DNA from: a virus
IMG/VR virus record: IMGVR_UViG_3300025483_000098
Span: 1-20,213 of that record
Length of the DNA stretch: 20,213 bases
Reading direction: 5' to 3' (one strand)
Shown in pieces: positions 1 to 9,700 of this stretch (within the stretch, counting starts at the first letter, position 1; every line of letters begins with the position of its first letter). A program made the translations under genes and the position numbers. Under the pieces are notes generated by a model. The model saw nothing but the letters and a program-made list of their open reading frames with translations, did no database searches and was not told where the DNA came from.

Positions 1-490
1 CGTCAACGACGGAAGCACTTTGAGATTCGGTGTAAATAACAATGGAACAATTGATCTAGGTGGAATTGATGGTTACTTCGGTGCTACTGGTGCTAGAAGA
101 TGGGAATATGTCTCAACAGTTTCTGGTGATGCTGGTGTAGTTGCATCTAACATCAATCTCTTTGTTAAGGCATCTTCCAACCTCGTTCTTAAGTTACCTA
201 CTAATGCGGTAACTGGTGATATGATCAGAGTTGTTGATATTGGTGGCGCTCTAACGTATAATGTTAGAATGATTTTCAGAGCACCTGATGGTATCCCTAT
301 CGCTGGTGATTCTACCAATACCTCCAATGCAATTGCTGGTGTAAACCTCTCTGGTTATGATGGTGGTGAATTGATTGTTACTACACCAAATGCTGCATTT
401 GGTCTTGTATATGCTGGAGCAACACTCAACGGTGGGCAACCATCTGGCATCCCAAGCAACCTACAAGGTTGGTGGTTAATGGAAATCTAA
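1..490 (+). CDS. C-terminal end of a virion structural (tail fibre-like) protein, partial
   Basis: The reading frame is open from base 2 to the TAA at 488-490, so this is the tail of a longer gene cut by the window edge. The TTG at 20 is not a convincing start because sense codons (VNDGST) precede it in frame. About 162 residues are visible. They are rich in Gly, Asn, Thr and Val with alternating beta-type stretches and no catalytic motif, and they end in WWLMEI. Composition and position just upstream of tail-collar genes suggest a fibre, spike or baseplate-associated structural protein. I do not recognise a specific family. The product role is inference; that it is coding is well supported by composition and by the tidy gap to the next gene. 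Confidence 0.7.
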   Translation, partial: VNDGSTLRFGVNNNGTIDLGGIDGYFGATGARRWEYVSTVSGDAGVVASNINLFVKASSNLVLKLPTNAVTGDMIRVVDIGGALTYNVRMIFRAPDGIPIAGDSTNTSNAIAGVNLSGYDGGELIVTTPNAAFGLVYAGATLNGGQPSGIPSNLQGWWLMEI

Positions 491-538
491 TTCCATATAT
501 TCTGAAAAAATTTTTCCACGGAAAATAGACGAAAAAAG
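491..538 (+). promoter_or_regulatory. AT-rich intergenic spacer with a small inverted repeat
   Basis: This 48-base spacer is the longest gap in the structural half of the window. It contains an A6T5 run and a TTTTC-CACG-GAAAA inverted repeat (about 515-528) just ahead of the collar gene. A purine stretch (gacgaaaaaag) lies directly before ATG 539 and may be a weak ribosome-binding site. No good -10/-35 pair or TATAAATA late-promoter motif is evident. The hairpin is short and lacks a T-tract after it, so it is not called a terminator. Confidence 0.3.
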
Positions 539-1777
539 ATGGCAACTTACGGACTACTAAAAACGATGAAAGCCGCCGCCATGGGCACTATCATGCCATG
601 GGGCGGCGACTTGACTGCTATTCCTGCAGGATGGTTGATTTGTAATGGTCAGAGATTAGAAGCGGGTGATTATCCACTTCTTACTCAGATGATTGGTGGA
701 AATTATGGTGATGATGGACTTACGGGAACATTTCCAAATTATGGTGGTGGTATTTTCTTGCCTAATATCAATCAACGTGCTCTGATAGATATCGAAGCAT
801 CATATTTTGATAATAGTAATGATACTGATACTACCGAGGCACTTGCTGCTTTGGTTGAGACTGGTGGAACACAAAGTCTAATTGGCGAAAATTTTGATAA
901 TGGTACAGATGATGCACCTAGTGTTTATACAGATATTGAATTTGACTATACGCCAGAAAACGATTTTAGTGGAAAGTTAACTGGTGCTGCATTAAATGAT
1001 ACATTTGGTGCCAAGACCGTATATGTTTCATCTAGAAAGTTAGGAAGAAGACATACAGGAATTCATAGTCACACTACAACATTTGATACCATTTATCAAG
1101 GTGGTAGTAGTGGAACAAAACCTGGAGCAGGTGTTTCTACTTGGGGTGAAATTAATTACCGTGTTTCTCGTGCTGACTTTGACGAACTTGATTATGGTAA
1201 AGTTCAAGCACAGTTAGAAATTCAGTATACTAACCAGCAAGGATTTGGTGGCGGACAACCTGGAGTTTTTATTTGCAATGTTGGCGGTGAAAACCCAACA
1301 TTTAACCTAAAAGCAAACCAAGTTCAAGGTTCTCCTATTGCTAATTGGTTTGGGGATCAAAGTTTTATGATTACCAATAATTCCGTTCCAGGGTTTTCAA
1401 TGGATGAGCAATTTTCTAATGGAGATACTCTGTTGTATATGTCAGGTGGTGGTACTTCAGAAATCCCACAGCGAAATTGGGATCCTGGTGGTTCTAATAG
1501 TGGAGATTCTGTTGATTTTACTAAAACTTTATTTAATAGAGATGCAATTGATTTTAACCAAACCGTAGATGTTCCTGGGCAAGATCTTGTTATTCAATCT
1601 CACTCACATGAACCATTTGAAGTTTTCTTTGATATTGCAAATCTTAGATTACCAAATACAGTAAATGTTAATGTAATTTCAAATGTTGTCCCAGACAATA
1701 TTTCTGATGCATTTAATATTAATGTTGCCCCAGCAACACCAGCACTAATCTGTTTGTACATTATCAGAGCATACTAA
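539..1777 (+). CDS. Phage tail-collar domain protein (short tail fibre/gp12-like), copy 1
   Basis: 412 residues. The N-terminus carries a classic phage tail-collar domain: PAGWLICNGQ at 29-38, YPLLTQMIGGNYG at 45-57 and a FLPN motif at 73-76. The rest is a beta-rich shaft with two HxH motifs, HSH at 176-178 and HSH at 355-357. In T4 gp12 and gp37, HxH motifs coordinate metal ions in the fibre tip, so a similar role is plausible here. The C-terminus ends CLYIIRAY, a sequence closely shared with the other two collar proteins in the window. The protein probably sits at the baseplate or fibre tip and takes part in host binding. Its stop overlaps the next ATG (TAATG), implying translational coupling. 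Confidence 0.88.
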   Translation: MATYGLLKTMKAAAMGTIMPWGGDLTAIPAGWLICNGQRLEAGDYPLLTQMIGGNYGDDGLTGTFPNYGGGIFLPNINQRALIDIEASYFDNSNDTDTTEALAALVETGGTQSLIGENFDNGTDDAPSVYTDIEFDYTPENDFSGKLTGAALNDTFGAKTVYVSSRKLGRRHTGIHSHTTTFDTIYQGGSSGTKPGAGVSTWGEINYRVSRADFDELDYGKVQAQLEIQYTNQQGFGGGQPGVFICNVGGENPTFNLKANQVQGSPIANWFGDQSFMITNNSVPGFSMDEQFSNGDTLLYMSGGGTSEIPQRNWDPGGSNSGDSVDFTKTLFNRDAIDFNQTVDVPGQDLVIQSHSHEPFEVFFDIANLRLPNTVNVNVISNVVPDNISDAFNINVAPATPALICLYIIRAY

Positions 1778-2649
1778 TGGCAAATTACGCAAGAGAAAGA
1801 GGAAAATACGGCGGAATTGTAGGAAGTATTCAAGTCTTTACTACAACGTTGCCATTAGCAAACGACCCTAGCGACTCTAATTGGAAATCAAAAATTCCTG
1901 CAGGTTTTTTGCGATGTGATGGATCAGTTCTGGCAGCATCTTTATATCCAGAACTTGCTGCTCTTCTTGGAACTGGTGATGCGTCTAAATTTAAAAAACC
2001 AGAGCAATCATTAACAGAAGAGCAATTCCAGTTACCTGATCTTGGATCTAAGTATTTAAAACCTGGACTAGCAACTGGTACATATACGGACCTAACTTTG
2101 CTTCAAACAGCAACAGAAAATTTTGCTGGTAAATCTAGAGTTGGTGCTGAAGTTATCGTTACTTCAAACATTGGAAGTTCTGATACTATTAGTTACACTG
2201 GAAACTTTACAGTTACTGGACAAAATAATATTGATTTGTTAGGTAACTCGAAATTTACACCACCAGAGGATAAGTTAACGTCACAAACTATTCTTGATCA
2301 GCAGTCATTCCAAGCACATGGTCATGCTGCAAACCAAAAAGTTTTGAACTATACAGGAAACTTTAAAGTTGGTGCAGACGGTAAAGGTGATGGTACTTTG
2401 AATGTATTTGCTGGACATTCTTTTGAAACTTCGGGAAATCCTACAAATACTGCTACTTCTACACATGCACATAAAGTAGATTGGCCTATTTCTACAGATT
2501 ATAGTAATAACTTTGCTTTTTCTTTTCCAACATTTAACGTACCAGCAGATAATATACAGACTACTATTAATGTAGCAACAAAGACAGTAACAGAACTACC
2601 AGAAAGTATTCAACCTTTTATTTTGGTTGAGTATATTATCAAATTCTAA
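1777..2649 (+). CDS. Phage tail-collar domain protein, copy 2
   Basis: 290 residues, starting at an ATG that overlaps the upstream TAA by one base. The collar signature is IPAGFLRCDGS (40-50) with a YPELAALLG segment (57-65) and FQLPDLG (84-90). Two HxH motifs are present, HGH at 181-183 and HAH at 230-232, and the C-terminus ends VEYIIKF. It is shorter than its two paralogs because the shaft is reduced. The internal segment TGNFTVTG/TGNFKVG (141-148 and 193-199) repeats a beta motif. It is probably a trimeric tip or short-fibre subunit, by analogy with T4 gp12. Which of the three collar proteins is the functional gp12 cannot be decided from sequence alone. Confidence 0.87.
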   Translation: MANYARERGKYGGIVGSIQVFTTTLPLANDPSDSNWKSKIPAGFLRCDGSVLAASLYPELAALLGTGDASKFKKPEQSLTEEQFQLPDLGSKYLKPGLATGTYTDLTLLQTATENFAGKSRVGAEVIVTSNIGSSDTISYTGNFTVTGQNNIDLLGNSKFTPPEDKLTSQTILDQQSFQAHGHAANQKVLNYTGNFKVGADGKGDGTLNVFAGHSFETSGNPTNTATSTHAHKVDWPISTDYSNNFAFSFPTFNVPADNIQTTINVATKTVTELPESIQPFILVEYIIKF

Positions 2650-2650
2650 A

Positions 2651-4735
2651 ATGGCAGAATTAATTTATACACTAATACCTGGATCCACTGGTTTTGATTT
2701 TACAGGAGTTAATGATTACCTGGATGGATGTGCCATTTATAATAATTGTTATGGTGTCTCTGGTGCTTGCGGAACAGGTGAATTGGGTGGATTTTCTACT
2801 AATACTGGTGGAAAATGTTTAAGTTTTGGTACATTTAATAGTTCGTTTTACGTTGTTAACCGCACAGCGCAGTGGATCATGAATACTACCTCTATGGAGT
2901 ATATGATCATTGATGTCATTGTTGGTGATGACTCTAATGGCGGAGAACGACCTAATAATTTTGGAGAGTCATTATATATCAAGTGCTCTAGTGGAGGTAG
3001 TACAGCAGCAAACTTAGTTGCATATTCTGGTAAGGATGGTGGATATACATTCCCAGCTGTTCAGGGTGGTGGAACTTGGTTTACTACAACTGTGCAAATT
3101 CCCGCTACAAATCGTGGATTATTTATTTGGCAGATGTATGCATATAGTGTTCAGCAACCAGAATTTGATGGTAGTGGTGGTGTATATGCTAATAATGTAA
3201 ATGCTGGAGACAGATATGGCATTTCGCGAATAAGAATTTACGGTGAAGTTCCTACTCATATTCAATACTTTAGAGGAAATGATGAGTCGGAAGATTGTGA
3301 TATTTTCCCTGGAGATCCAGTAACTTTTTCTTGGAGCACTGCGTTAGGCAACTTTGCAGGTGCTACGAGTGGAGAAATTGTTACTATGCCAGGTAATGGA
3401 GCATTCTATACTATTCCTGCTGCTGATTTATTGAATGGTACTTACACATTAAATCCTGGTCCAACATCTGAGCAAATATATCGATTAAAAGTTCAAGGAA
3501 ATTCTGGAGAGTTGACACGAGACTTAACGGTCAAAATGTTGTCTCCTGATAGTGATCCAGACACCTTTGCATTTGATAGTGTCTCTAATGCCGAACTCTC
3601 TACTTCATATAGTAGTAATACTATAACTATTAGTGGTCTTGAGACATCTGTGATTCTTACTGCTACAAATGGTGCTGAAACATCAGTGAATGGAGGAGTT
3701 TTTAACACATCAAGTAAAACTGTTAGTAATAACAGCACTGTACAAGTGAGGATGACATCCTCAGCAAATTTTGCGACAAAGAAAACAACTTCTGTTAGTG
3801 TTGGTAGTGCTTCTACTTCTTGGAGTATTACTACAAAATCTGAACCAGCACAAATTCCAAACATATTTTCATTTAATGATGTAACTGATGCTCCTGTAAA
3901 TGTTATCGTAACTAGTAATGAAGTAACTATTACTGGCATTACGCAACCAGTAACAGTTTCATCGCCATCTAATGTTATATCGGGATTTGAGAGTCAAGTA
4001 AATGGTGGTGCATGGAGTGCTGATGTTAAAACAATTGAAAATGGTGGTAAGTTGCGATTACGTTTGAATACTACTTCAATTGCACTTGGAGACACTCAAA
4101 CTACCAGCGTGGTAGTAGGTGGCGGTGCATCTGTTTCTTGGAGTGTAACTAATCAAACAACTGCTGATAGTAGTCCTAATTACTTTGAATTTAATGATGC
4201 ACTAGATCAAGCTGCTTCTACACCAATTAACAGTAATTCTGTTACAATTACAGGTATTAACGTAAATACCACAGTTACTGCTACCAATGGCGCATTGATA
4301 TCTATTGCAGGGGGTGCATACAATAGCAGTCCTCAAACTATAACAAACGGTCAATCTTTATCTGTTCGTTTAACATCTAGTCCTGATCCTGGTGGTGAAG
4401 TAGAAACTGATGTTACTGTGGGTAACTTACCATTAGAAAAATTAACAACAACATGGAAAGTTGTTACTACAACTTCTGGTGACACTACACCAGATGCTTT
4501 CTATTTTATTGATAAAGATGATCAAGTCCCTAATACATATGTTGAGAGTAACACTGTTTTAATTCAAGGTATCACATCACCATCTTCATTCACAGTTACT
4601 AATGGTCAAGCATCTATTAATGGAGGTGCTTGGGCATTTACAGGTAATGTAAGTAATGGAGATGTGGTAAAACTGAGAATGCTTACTCCATCTACTGTAG
4701 GCACAGATAAAAGCGTTAGTATCACAATAGGATAA
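2651..4735 (+). CDS. Modular adhesin/tail fibre-like protein with Ig-like domain and four beta modules, paralog A
   Basis: 694 residues from ATG 2651, one base after the previous stop. An upstream in-frame TTG at 2627 would overlap the collar gene and is not preferred. The N-terminal ~200 residues are unique, with several Cys and an end reading YGISRIRIYGEVP, which suggests a lectin-like beta-sandwich. An Ig-like domain follows (IQYFRGNDES, then GDPVTFSWST). Four tandem modules come next, each with F-F-D near its start, a VTITG-type strand, a V/INGG motif, an NG-x-x-LRxxTS stretch and a (T/V)WxVTT end strand. The fourth module stops at SITIG, before its Trp strand. The gene is likely to encode a host-surface-binding virion component. 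The repeat structure is read directly; function is inferred from its place between collar genes. Confidence 0.8.
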   Translation: MAELIYTLIPGSTGFDFTGVNDYLDGCAIYNNCYGVSGACGTGELGGFSTNTGGKCLSFGTFNSSFYVVNRTAQWIMNTTSMEYMIIDVIVGDDSNGGERPNNFGESLYIKCSSGGSTAANLVAYSGKDGGYTFPAVQGGGTWFTTTVQIPATNRGLFIWQMYAYSVQQPEFDGSGGVYANNVNAGDRYGISRIRIYGEVPTHIQYFRGNDESEDCDIFPGDPVTFSWSTALGNFAGATSGEIVTMPGNGAFYTIPAADLLNGTYTLNPGPTSEQIYRLKVQGNSGELTRDLTVKMLSPDSDPDTFAFDSVSNAELSTSYSSNTITISGLETSVILTATNGAETSVNGGVFNTSSKTVSNNSTVQVRMTSSANFATKKTTSVSVGSASTSWSITTKSEPAQIPNIFSFNDVTDAPVNVIVTSNEVTITGITQPVTVSSPSNVISGFESQVNGGAWSADVKTIENGGKLRLRLNTTSIALGDTQTTSVVVGGGASVSWSVTNQTTADSSPNYFEFNDALDQAASTPINSNSVTITGINVNTTVTATNGALISIAGGAYNSSPQTITNGQSLSVRLTSSPDPGGEVETDVTVGNLPLEKLTTTWKVVTTTSGDTTPDAFYFIDKDDQVPNTYVESNTVLIQGITSPSSFTVTNGQASINGGAWAFTGNVSNGDVVKLRMLTPSTVGTDKSVSITIG
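3251..4732 (+). repeat. Shared C-terminal block, copy A
   Basis: This stretch encodes the Ig-like domain plus four modules that recur in the next two genes (about 5227-6714 and 8475-9911). Module starts within the protein read PDTFAF, PNIFSF, PNYFEF and PDAFYF, and the same order of module types is kept in all copies. The best conserved DNA stretch is near 4370-4400, encoding TSSPDPGGEV, which has close counterparts at about 6356 and 9552. Confidence 0.82.
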
Positions 4736-6717
4736 TGCCAGAAAACGTTAGTATTACATGGTCAACATCACAGTCTGGCGTTAGTAGCGGCGGATGGGTC
4801 ACTTCGGATAATGGAAATGGACCAGGAACTAGAATTAGGTTTAACTTGGAAAGATCAGGTAACTGTGGTGGGTCTAACAATAGCACTCAATCTGGCACAG
4901 CAACAGCGACTATTATTCCTGGACCTAATTATGAAATGTCAGTTGCACTTGCTGGAAGAGGTGAGGCACAAGATCCTGGATATGAAGCAATTACATTGTC
5001 TGTTGCTGGTCCAGAAATTTCTGGAGTAATTTATACTGCAGCAGCAGCAGGTGGTGGACTAGGATGTGGAACTGCTCCTGTGAATATTACACAGAATCAA
5101 CCTGGACCATTTTATCTTCCTGCAGGAACTACTAATACATTAACAGCAAGTTTTACAACACGAGACAGTTTATATCATGATGAGACTTGCTTTTATCAAA
5201 TTGACTTGTCTTTTGAAGCAGTAGATCCTCCATCAAATATTCAATTTTTTAGAGCAAATGATCAATCACCAGATACAACTATTACTAGAGGTGATCCAGT
5301 TGTTTTAACATACAATACTCTATGGAATGGTCAGACATCAGCATTTACATGTTCTATTGATCAGGGAATTGGAGATGTAACTTTAATTCCTGGATGTACG
5401 CTAGATTCAGGAACAATCAATCTTGTTCCACCACCAGAAGTTGACACCACGTATACTTTGTCAATGACAGGATCAACAGGTGCTTTAAGTTCAACTGTAG
5501 AAGTTCTCGTTATTCCTCCTGACAATGAAGCAGACCCTTTTACTTTTGAAAGCGTTTCAAATGCCGAATTGTTACAATCTTATGATTCAAATGTGGTTAC
5601 AATCACTGGATTGGAGGTGTGCCAAGAGGCATTTGCATCAAATGGTGCTGAAATGTCTGTAAATGGCGGTGCATTTTCTACTGCAACACAAACAGTGTGT
5701 TCTGGAGATACTGTGCAGTTGAGGATGACATCTTCTCCTAATTATGTAACTAAGAAAACATCAACTTTAACTATTGGTATTACTACTGGTAATTGGAATG
5801 TTACGACAAAAAGTTTAGGTAATAATGTTCCAAACGATTTTTCTTTTATTGATGTAGTTGATGCGCCAATTTTATCTTACGTTGAAAGCAACGTTGTAAC
5901 TATTACTGGTATTACGGGAGATACAACTGTAAGTTCTCCTAGCAATAATGATTTTGAATGTAGAGTAAATGGTGGCGCATGGACTAATTTACCACAAACA
6001 ATGACAAATGGACAAACTATACAGTTGCGAGTGTTTACCAGTGATGCTCTCGGTGAATTAAAAAGCACACAAATAACTGTTGGTGATGGTGCTGCTAGAA
6101 CTTGGAATGTCACTAATGTTGCTATAGCTGATGATAGCCCAGACTTCTTTGATTTCTTTGACAAAATCAATCAACAACCCAGCGTACCAGTTGATAGTGA
6201 ATATGTAACTATTACTGGTATTAATGTACCAACAAATATCGCATGTGATAATCCAAATGCTGACATTATTGTGTATAATCCAGTTAACGGTAATACTACA
6301 TTATATGGACCTGCAACCACAATTGTTAATAATCAGCAAGTAAAAATTAGGTTGACATCTAGTCCTGACCCTGGTGGTGAGGTAAATACTAATGTAACCA
6401 TTGGAAATTCTCCACTTACACAACTTACTGATATCTGGAGAGTGTTTACCACAACTGATGGTGATTTGATACCAGATGCATTTTATTTTGTTGATAAAGA
6501 TGATCAACCACCCAATACTTTAATCGTCAGTAATACTGTTCTTATTACTGGTATTACTGGCGCAGCACCAATGAACATCACAAATGGTGAATTTAGATTA
6601 AATGGTGGTAATTGGGTATCAACTGGCGTTTTAAACAATGGTGATACGTTACAACTTAGAATCTTGACTGCGCCTACATTATCAACAGCAAAGACCATGA
6701 GTATTACGATAGGATAA
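4735..6717 (+). CDS. Modular adhesin/tail fibre-like protein, paralog B
   Basis: 660 residues, coupled to paralog A by a TAATG overlap. Residues 1-165 are a unique N-terminal domain, beta-rich with Gly/Ser-rich loops and Cys44, Cys111 and Cys152. It looks like a jelly-roll or lectin-type fold, but I recognise no family. From about 165 it is homologous to paralogs A and C: an Ig-like domain (IQFFRANDQSPDT, GDPVVLTYNT) and four modules ending in SITIG. Module 1 has an extra Cys pair (Cys296, Cys322) absent from the other copies, which might form a disulfide. Module 3 carries an insertion (DIIVYNPVNGNTTLYG). The product is probably a host-recognition component carried on the tail; no enzyme motif is seen. 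Confidence 0.78.
   Translation: MPENVSITWSTSQSGVSSGGWVTSDNGNGPGTRIRFNLERSGNCGGSNNSTQSGTATATIIPGPNYEMSVALAGRGEAQDPGYEAITLSVAGPEISGVIYTAAAAGGGLGCGTAPVNITQNQPGPFYLPAGTTNTLTASFTTRDSLYHDETCFYQIDLSFEAVDPPSNIQFFRANDQSPDTTITRGDPVVLTYNTLWNGQTSAFTCSIDQGIGDVTLIPGCTLDSGTINLVPPPEVDTTYTLSMTGSTGALSSTVEVLVIPPDNEADPFTFESVSNAELLQSYDSNVVTITGLEVCQEAFASNGAEMSVNGGAFSTATQTVCSGDTVQLRMTSSPNYVTKKTSTLTIGITTGNWNVTTKSLGNNVPNDFSFIDVVDAPILSYVESNVVTITGITGDTTVSSPSNNDFECRVNGGAWTNLPQTMTNGQTIQLRVFTSDALGELKSTQITVGDGAARTWNVTNVAIADDSPDFFDFFDKINQQPSVPVDSEYVTITGINVPTNIACDNPNADIIVYNPVNGNTTLYGPATTIVNNQQVKIRLTSSPDPGGEVNTNVTIGNSPLTQLTDIWRVFTTTDGDLIPDAFYFVDKDDQPPNTLIVSNTVLITGITGAAPMNITNGEFRLNGGNWVSTGVLNNGDTLQLRILTAPTLSTAKTMSITIG
5227..6714 (+). 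repeat. Shared C-terminal block, copy B
   Basis: This is the second copy of the Ig-like plus four-module block. Module starts read ADPFTF, PNDFSF, PDFFDF and PDAFYF. The third and fourth module types are closest to those of copies A and C (PGGEV, DKDDQxPNT). DNA similarity is patchy, so the duplication is not recent or has been diversified. Confidence 0.8.
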
Positions 6718-9700
6718 TGGCGACTCAAACAACATACGAATTCACTACAGCAGGAACTCATACATTTGACTTTCCATCAAATGCTTCAAACGTAAGTTTT
6801 ATACTTCGTGGTGCAAAAGGTGGCAATGCCCTCGGTGCTACAGATATAAGAGGAGTATTAACTCCATCTCCAGCACAAACTGCACCTCAGGGGCAATACA
6901 TGACTGGAAGTTTAGATCCTGCGGTTGTTGGTGGTCAAACTATTACTGTTTATCTTGGTGATAATGGAAATGTTGCAAGTAATAATTTTGGATTTGATGG
7001 TGGCGCTGCTGGTGGTTCTGGTTATTATTCTGGTGGATCTGGTGGATCATCAGGTGGTGGAGAGACTTGGGTAACTGATGGTGGTGGTTCTGGCGGTGGT
7101 GGAGCATCTGTTCTGGTTGCTGTTGGTCTTGGTTCTGTTCTTGCTGTTGCTGGTGGTAGTGGAGGATGTGGTGGTGCTGCGGTTGATTATGGTGGACAAG
7201 TTCCCGCATACAATACCAATCTTACTACCAACATTACTGGTGCTGGAAATGGTAACAATGGTGGTAGTGGTATTCAGTCTAATGGAGGATCTGGTGGAGG
7301 CGGTGGTGGAGTACCTGCAGGCGCAGGTGGTGGTGCTTCATCTTCAGGTAACCATAATCCTGGTAAAGCAGGATCTGGTGGGGGAGGATATTACAATAAT
7401 CTAGCAGTTCCTACATGTGCTATTACTGCTGAAGCATTTATCCCTAATAATTTAAATGATGGTTATTTTTACATTACATATGAATCAGGTGATCCACCAA
7501 ACGTACAATTCAGTTCTAATCCTGCAGTAGTTGTAACTGGTGGGAGCACAACATTATCATGGGAAGTAACTGCTGGTGATGTTTCAGATAATCCAACTAG
7601 TATAACGTTGAATGGTGTTGCAGTTGCTGCTACCGATACTCTGGTAGTTTCTCCTACAGTTTCTACTGATTATACAATATCTGCTACTGGTGCTGGAGGC
7701 ACAACTACGGACACTATTAGAGTGATTGTTATTGCTTCTGATAATGGAACTGGAGCAGGATTTACAACTGTATATGGAACTGGAGAAACTAGTGATGCTG
7801 TACCCCCAAATGTAACTGGATATTTAACTATTGCTGCTGCTCGTGGGGGATCTGGTGGATCTGATGGTAATGGTCCTGGATGTAGTGGCAATGGTGGTAG
7901 AGTTGGGGTTTTTGAACTTTTACCGACTCCTGAGGGTAGACAATTAACTTTTTATGTTGGTACAGTAGGAAATAATGGTGCTTCTGGAAAACCTAGAAAT
8001 AAACCAGGAGGCACTGGTGGAATTTCTGTTGCTGGTAATGGTGGCAATGGTGGAAGAGATAGTTCAAGTAGCGGATGGTCTGGATCAGGTGGTGGTGGTG
8101 GTGGTGCTTCTGGTGTATTTGATATAGGACTCAATCAGTGGATTTGTAACGTCGGCGGCGGAGGCGGCGGTGGTGGAGGTTCTTTAAACCAAGGTTGCAG
8201 TAATCAACCATCTTCTTCTGGTGGTAGTATCAGTGCTGGTAGTGTTGGTGCTGCAAATGGAAATGGTGGAGGCGACGCTCCAGGCGACGGTGGCGGCGGT
8301 GGCGGTGGTGGCGGTGGTAGTTTCGCAGGTAGCGGCGGCGGCAGTGGACAAGATAATAGTTCTGCTGGATCTTCTGGCGGTGGTGGAGGATCTAATTATA
8401 ACAATACTATTCTTAGTTTAGATTCTCAATCTACTAACAATAATAATGGTTATGCAATTTTAAGTTTTACAATTCCTCCTACCATTGCTTACTTTAGAGC
8501 AAATGATGATTCCCCAGAGACAGACATTCTGCAAGGAGAAGCTGTAGTTTTATCATGGAGTACATTATTCAATGGGCAAGAAACTGCTACAGCAGCAGAA
8601 ATTGATAATGGAGTTGGTGTTGTTCCTGTAGGACAACAGTTCACATCTATCGTCAGTCCTGCAGAAACAACTACATACACTTTAACAGCATCTGGTGGTG
8701 GTGTTTTTGCTCAGCAAACTGTCACGGTAAACGTCACTGGACCAGATGATGTTTCAGATACATTTTCATTTTCTAGCATTCAAAATGCAGAATTGATTAC
8801 AATGTATGAGACAGAAATTGTTACTATTAGTGGACTTGGTGTAGGCGTAAATGCTTTTGTTACTAATGGTGCTGAGTTGTCTGTAAATGGTGGTGCTTAT
8901 TCAAGTGCTACGCAAACTGTTAACAATGGTGATACTATACAAGTTAGGATGGAATCCTCGTCATTGTATAGCACTGAAAAAGAATCATCAATCTCTGTTG
9001 GTGTTACAAATACAACTTGGAGTGTATTTACAAAACAAGAACCAGCAAACGTACCAAATGCTTTTTCATTCAATGATGTAGATGATGCCCCACTTAGTAC
9101 ATATATTTCTAGTAATGTAGTTACAATCAGTGGACTTAATGTTATAGGTACAGTTAGTACCCCATTAAGTGGTGCTGAATCTTCCGTGAATGGTGGACCT
9201 TTTAGCACTGCGGTAAAGTTAATTAATAATGGAGAAACTTTAGCATTACGAGTTTTGACTAGCGGTGCATTGGGTGATTCTGTACAAACTGGTGTATCTG
9301 TTGGTAGTGGACCAGTTGTTACATGGAATGTGACTAATGTTACTACTGCTGATGATAACCCAGACTTCTTTGATTTTACTGATAAGTTAAATATGACGGC
9401 AAATACTTATGTTACTAGTGATATCTTAACAATTACTGGATTAAATGTTCCTACTGCTGTCACTGTAACTAATGGAGATTTCCGAATCAATGGTGGATCA
9501 TGGGTAACCAGTGGAAATATCAATGTTAATGACACTCTGCAATTACGTTTGTTGTCTAGCACAGAACCTGGAGGTGAAGTAGAAACTACTGTTACTATTG
9601 GAAATCTTCCGCTCAATCAATTATCAGATGATTGGAAAGTAGTTACTACAACTGCTGGTGATATTGACCCAGATGCATTCAGTTTTATTAATCAAGATAA

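Noticed and set aside
506-530. A-run/T-run inverted repeat as transcription terminator
   Set aside because: The stem is short and purely A-T rich at its ends, and no T-tract follows the hairpin; termination between tail genes is not supported.
2627-2650. TTG start eight codons upstream for adhesin paralog A
   Set aside because: It overlaps the conserved YIIKF end of the collar gene; ATG 2651 follows the stop directly and fits the local pattern of near-zero spacing.
3493-3939. 148-residue open frame on the - strand within adhesin A
   Set aside because: It is the complement of repeated Thr/Ser/Val codons in the modules; similar shadows occur at the matching places in paralogs B and C.
6943-7209. 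His/Gln-rich open frame on the - strand
   Set aside because: It is the complement of glycine-codon runs in the 6717-9914 gene; the unusual composition follows directly from the repeated GGT/GGA codons.
6813-8400. Collagen-like Gly-X-Y repeats as hydroxylase substrate
   Set aside because: The glycines do not follow a three-residue period and Pro is rare, so this is a polyglycine-II type region rather than collagen. It cannot be used as direct evidence for prolyl hydroxylation.
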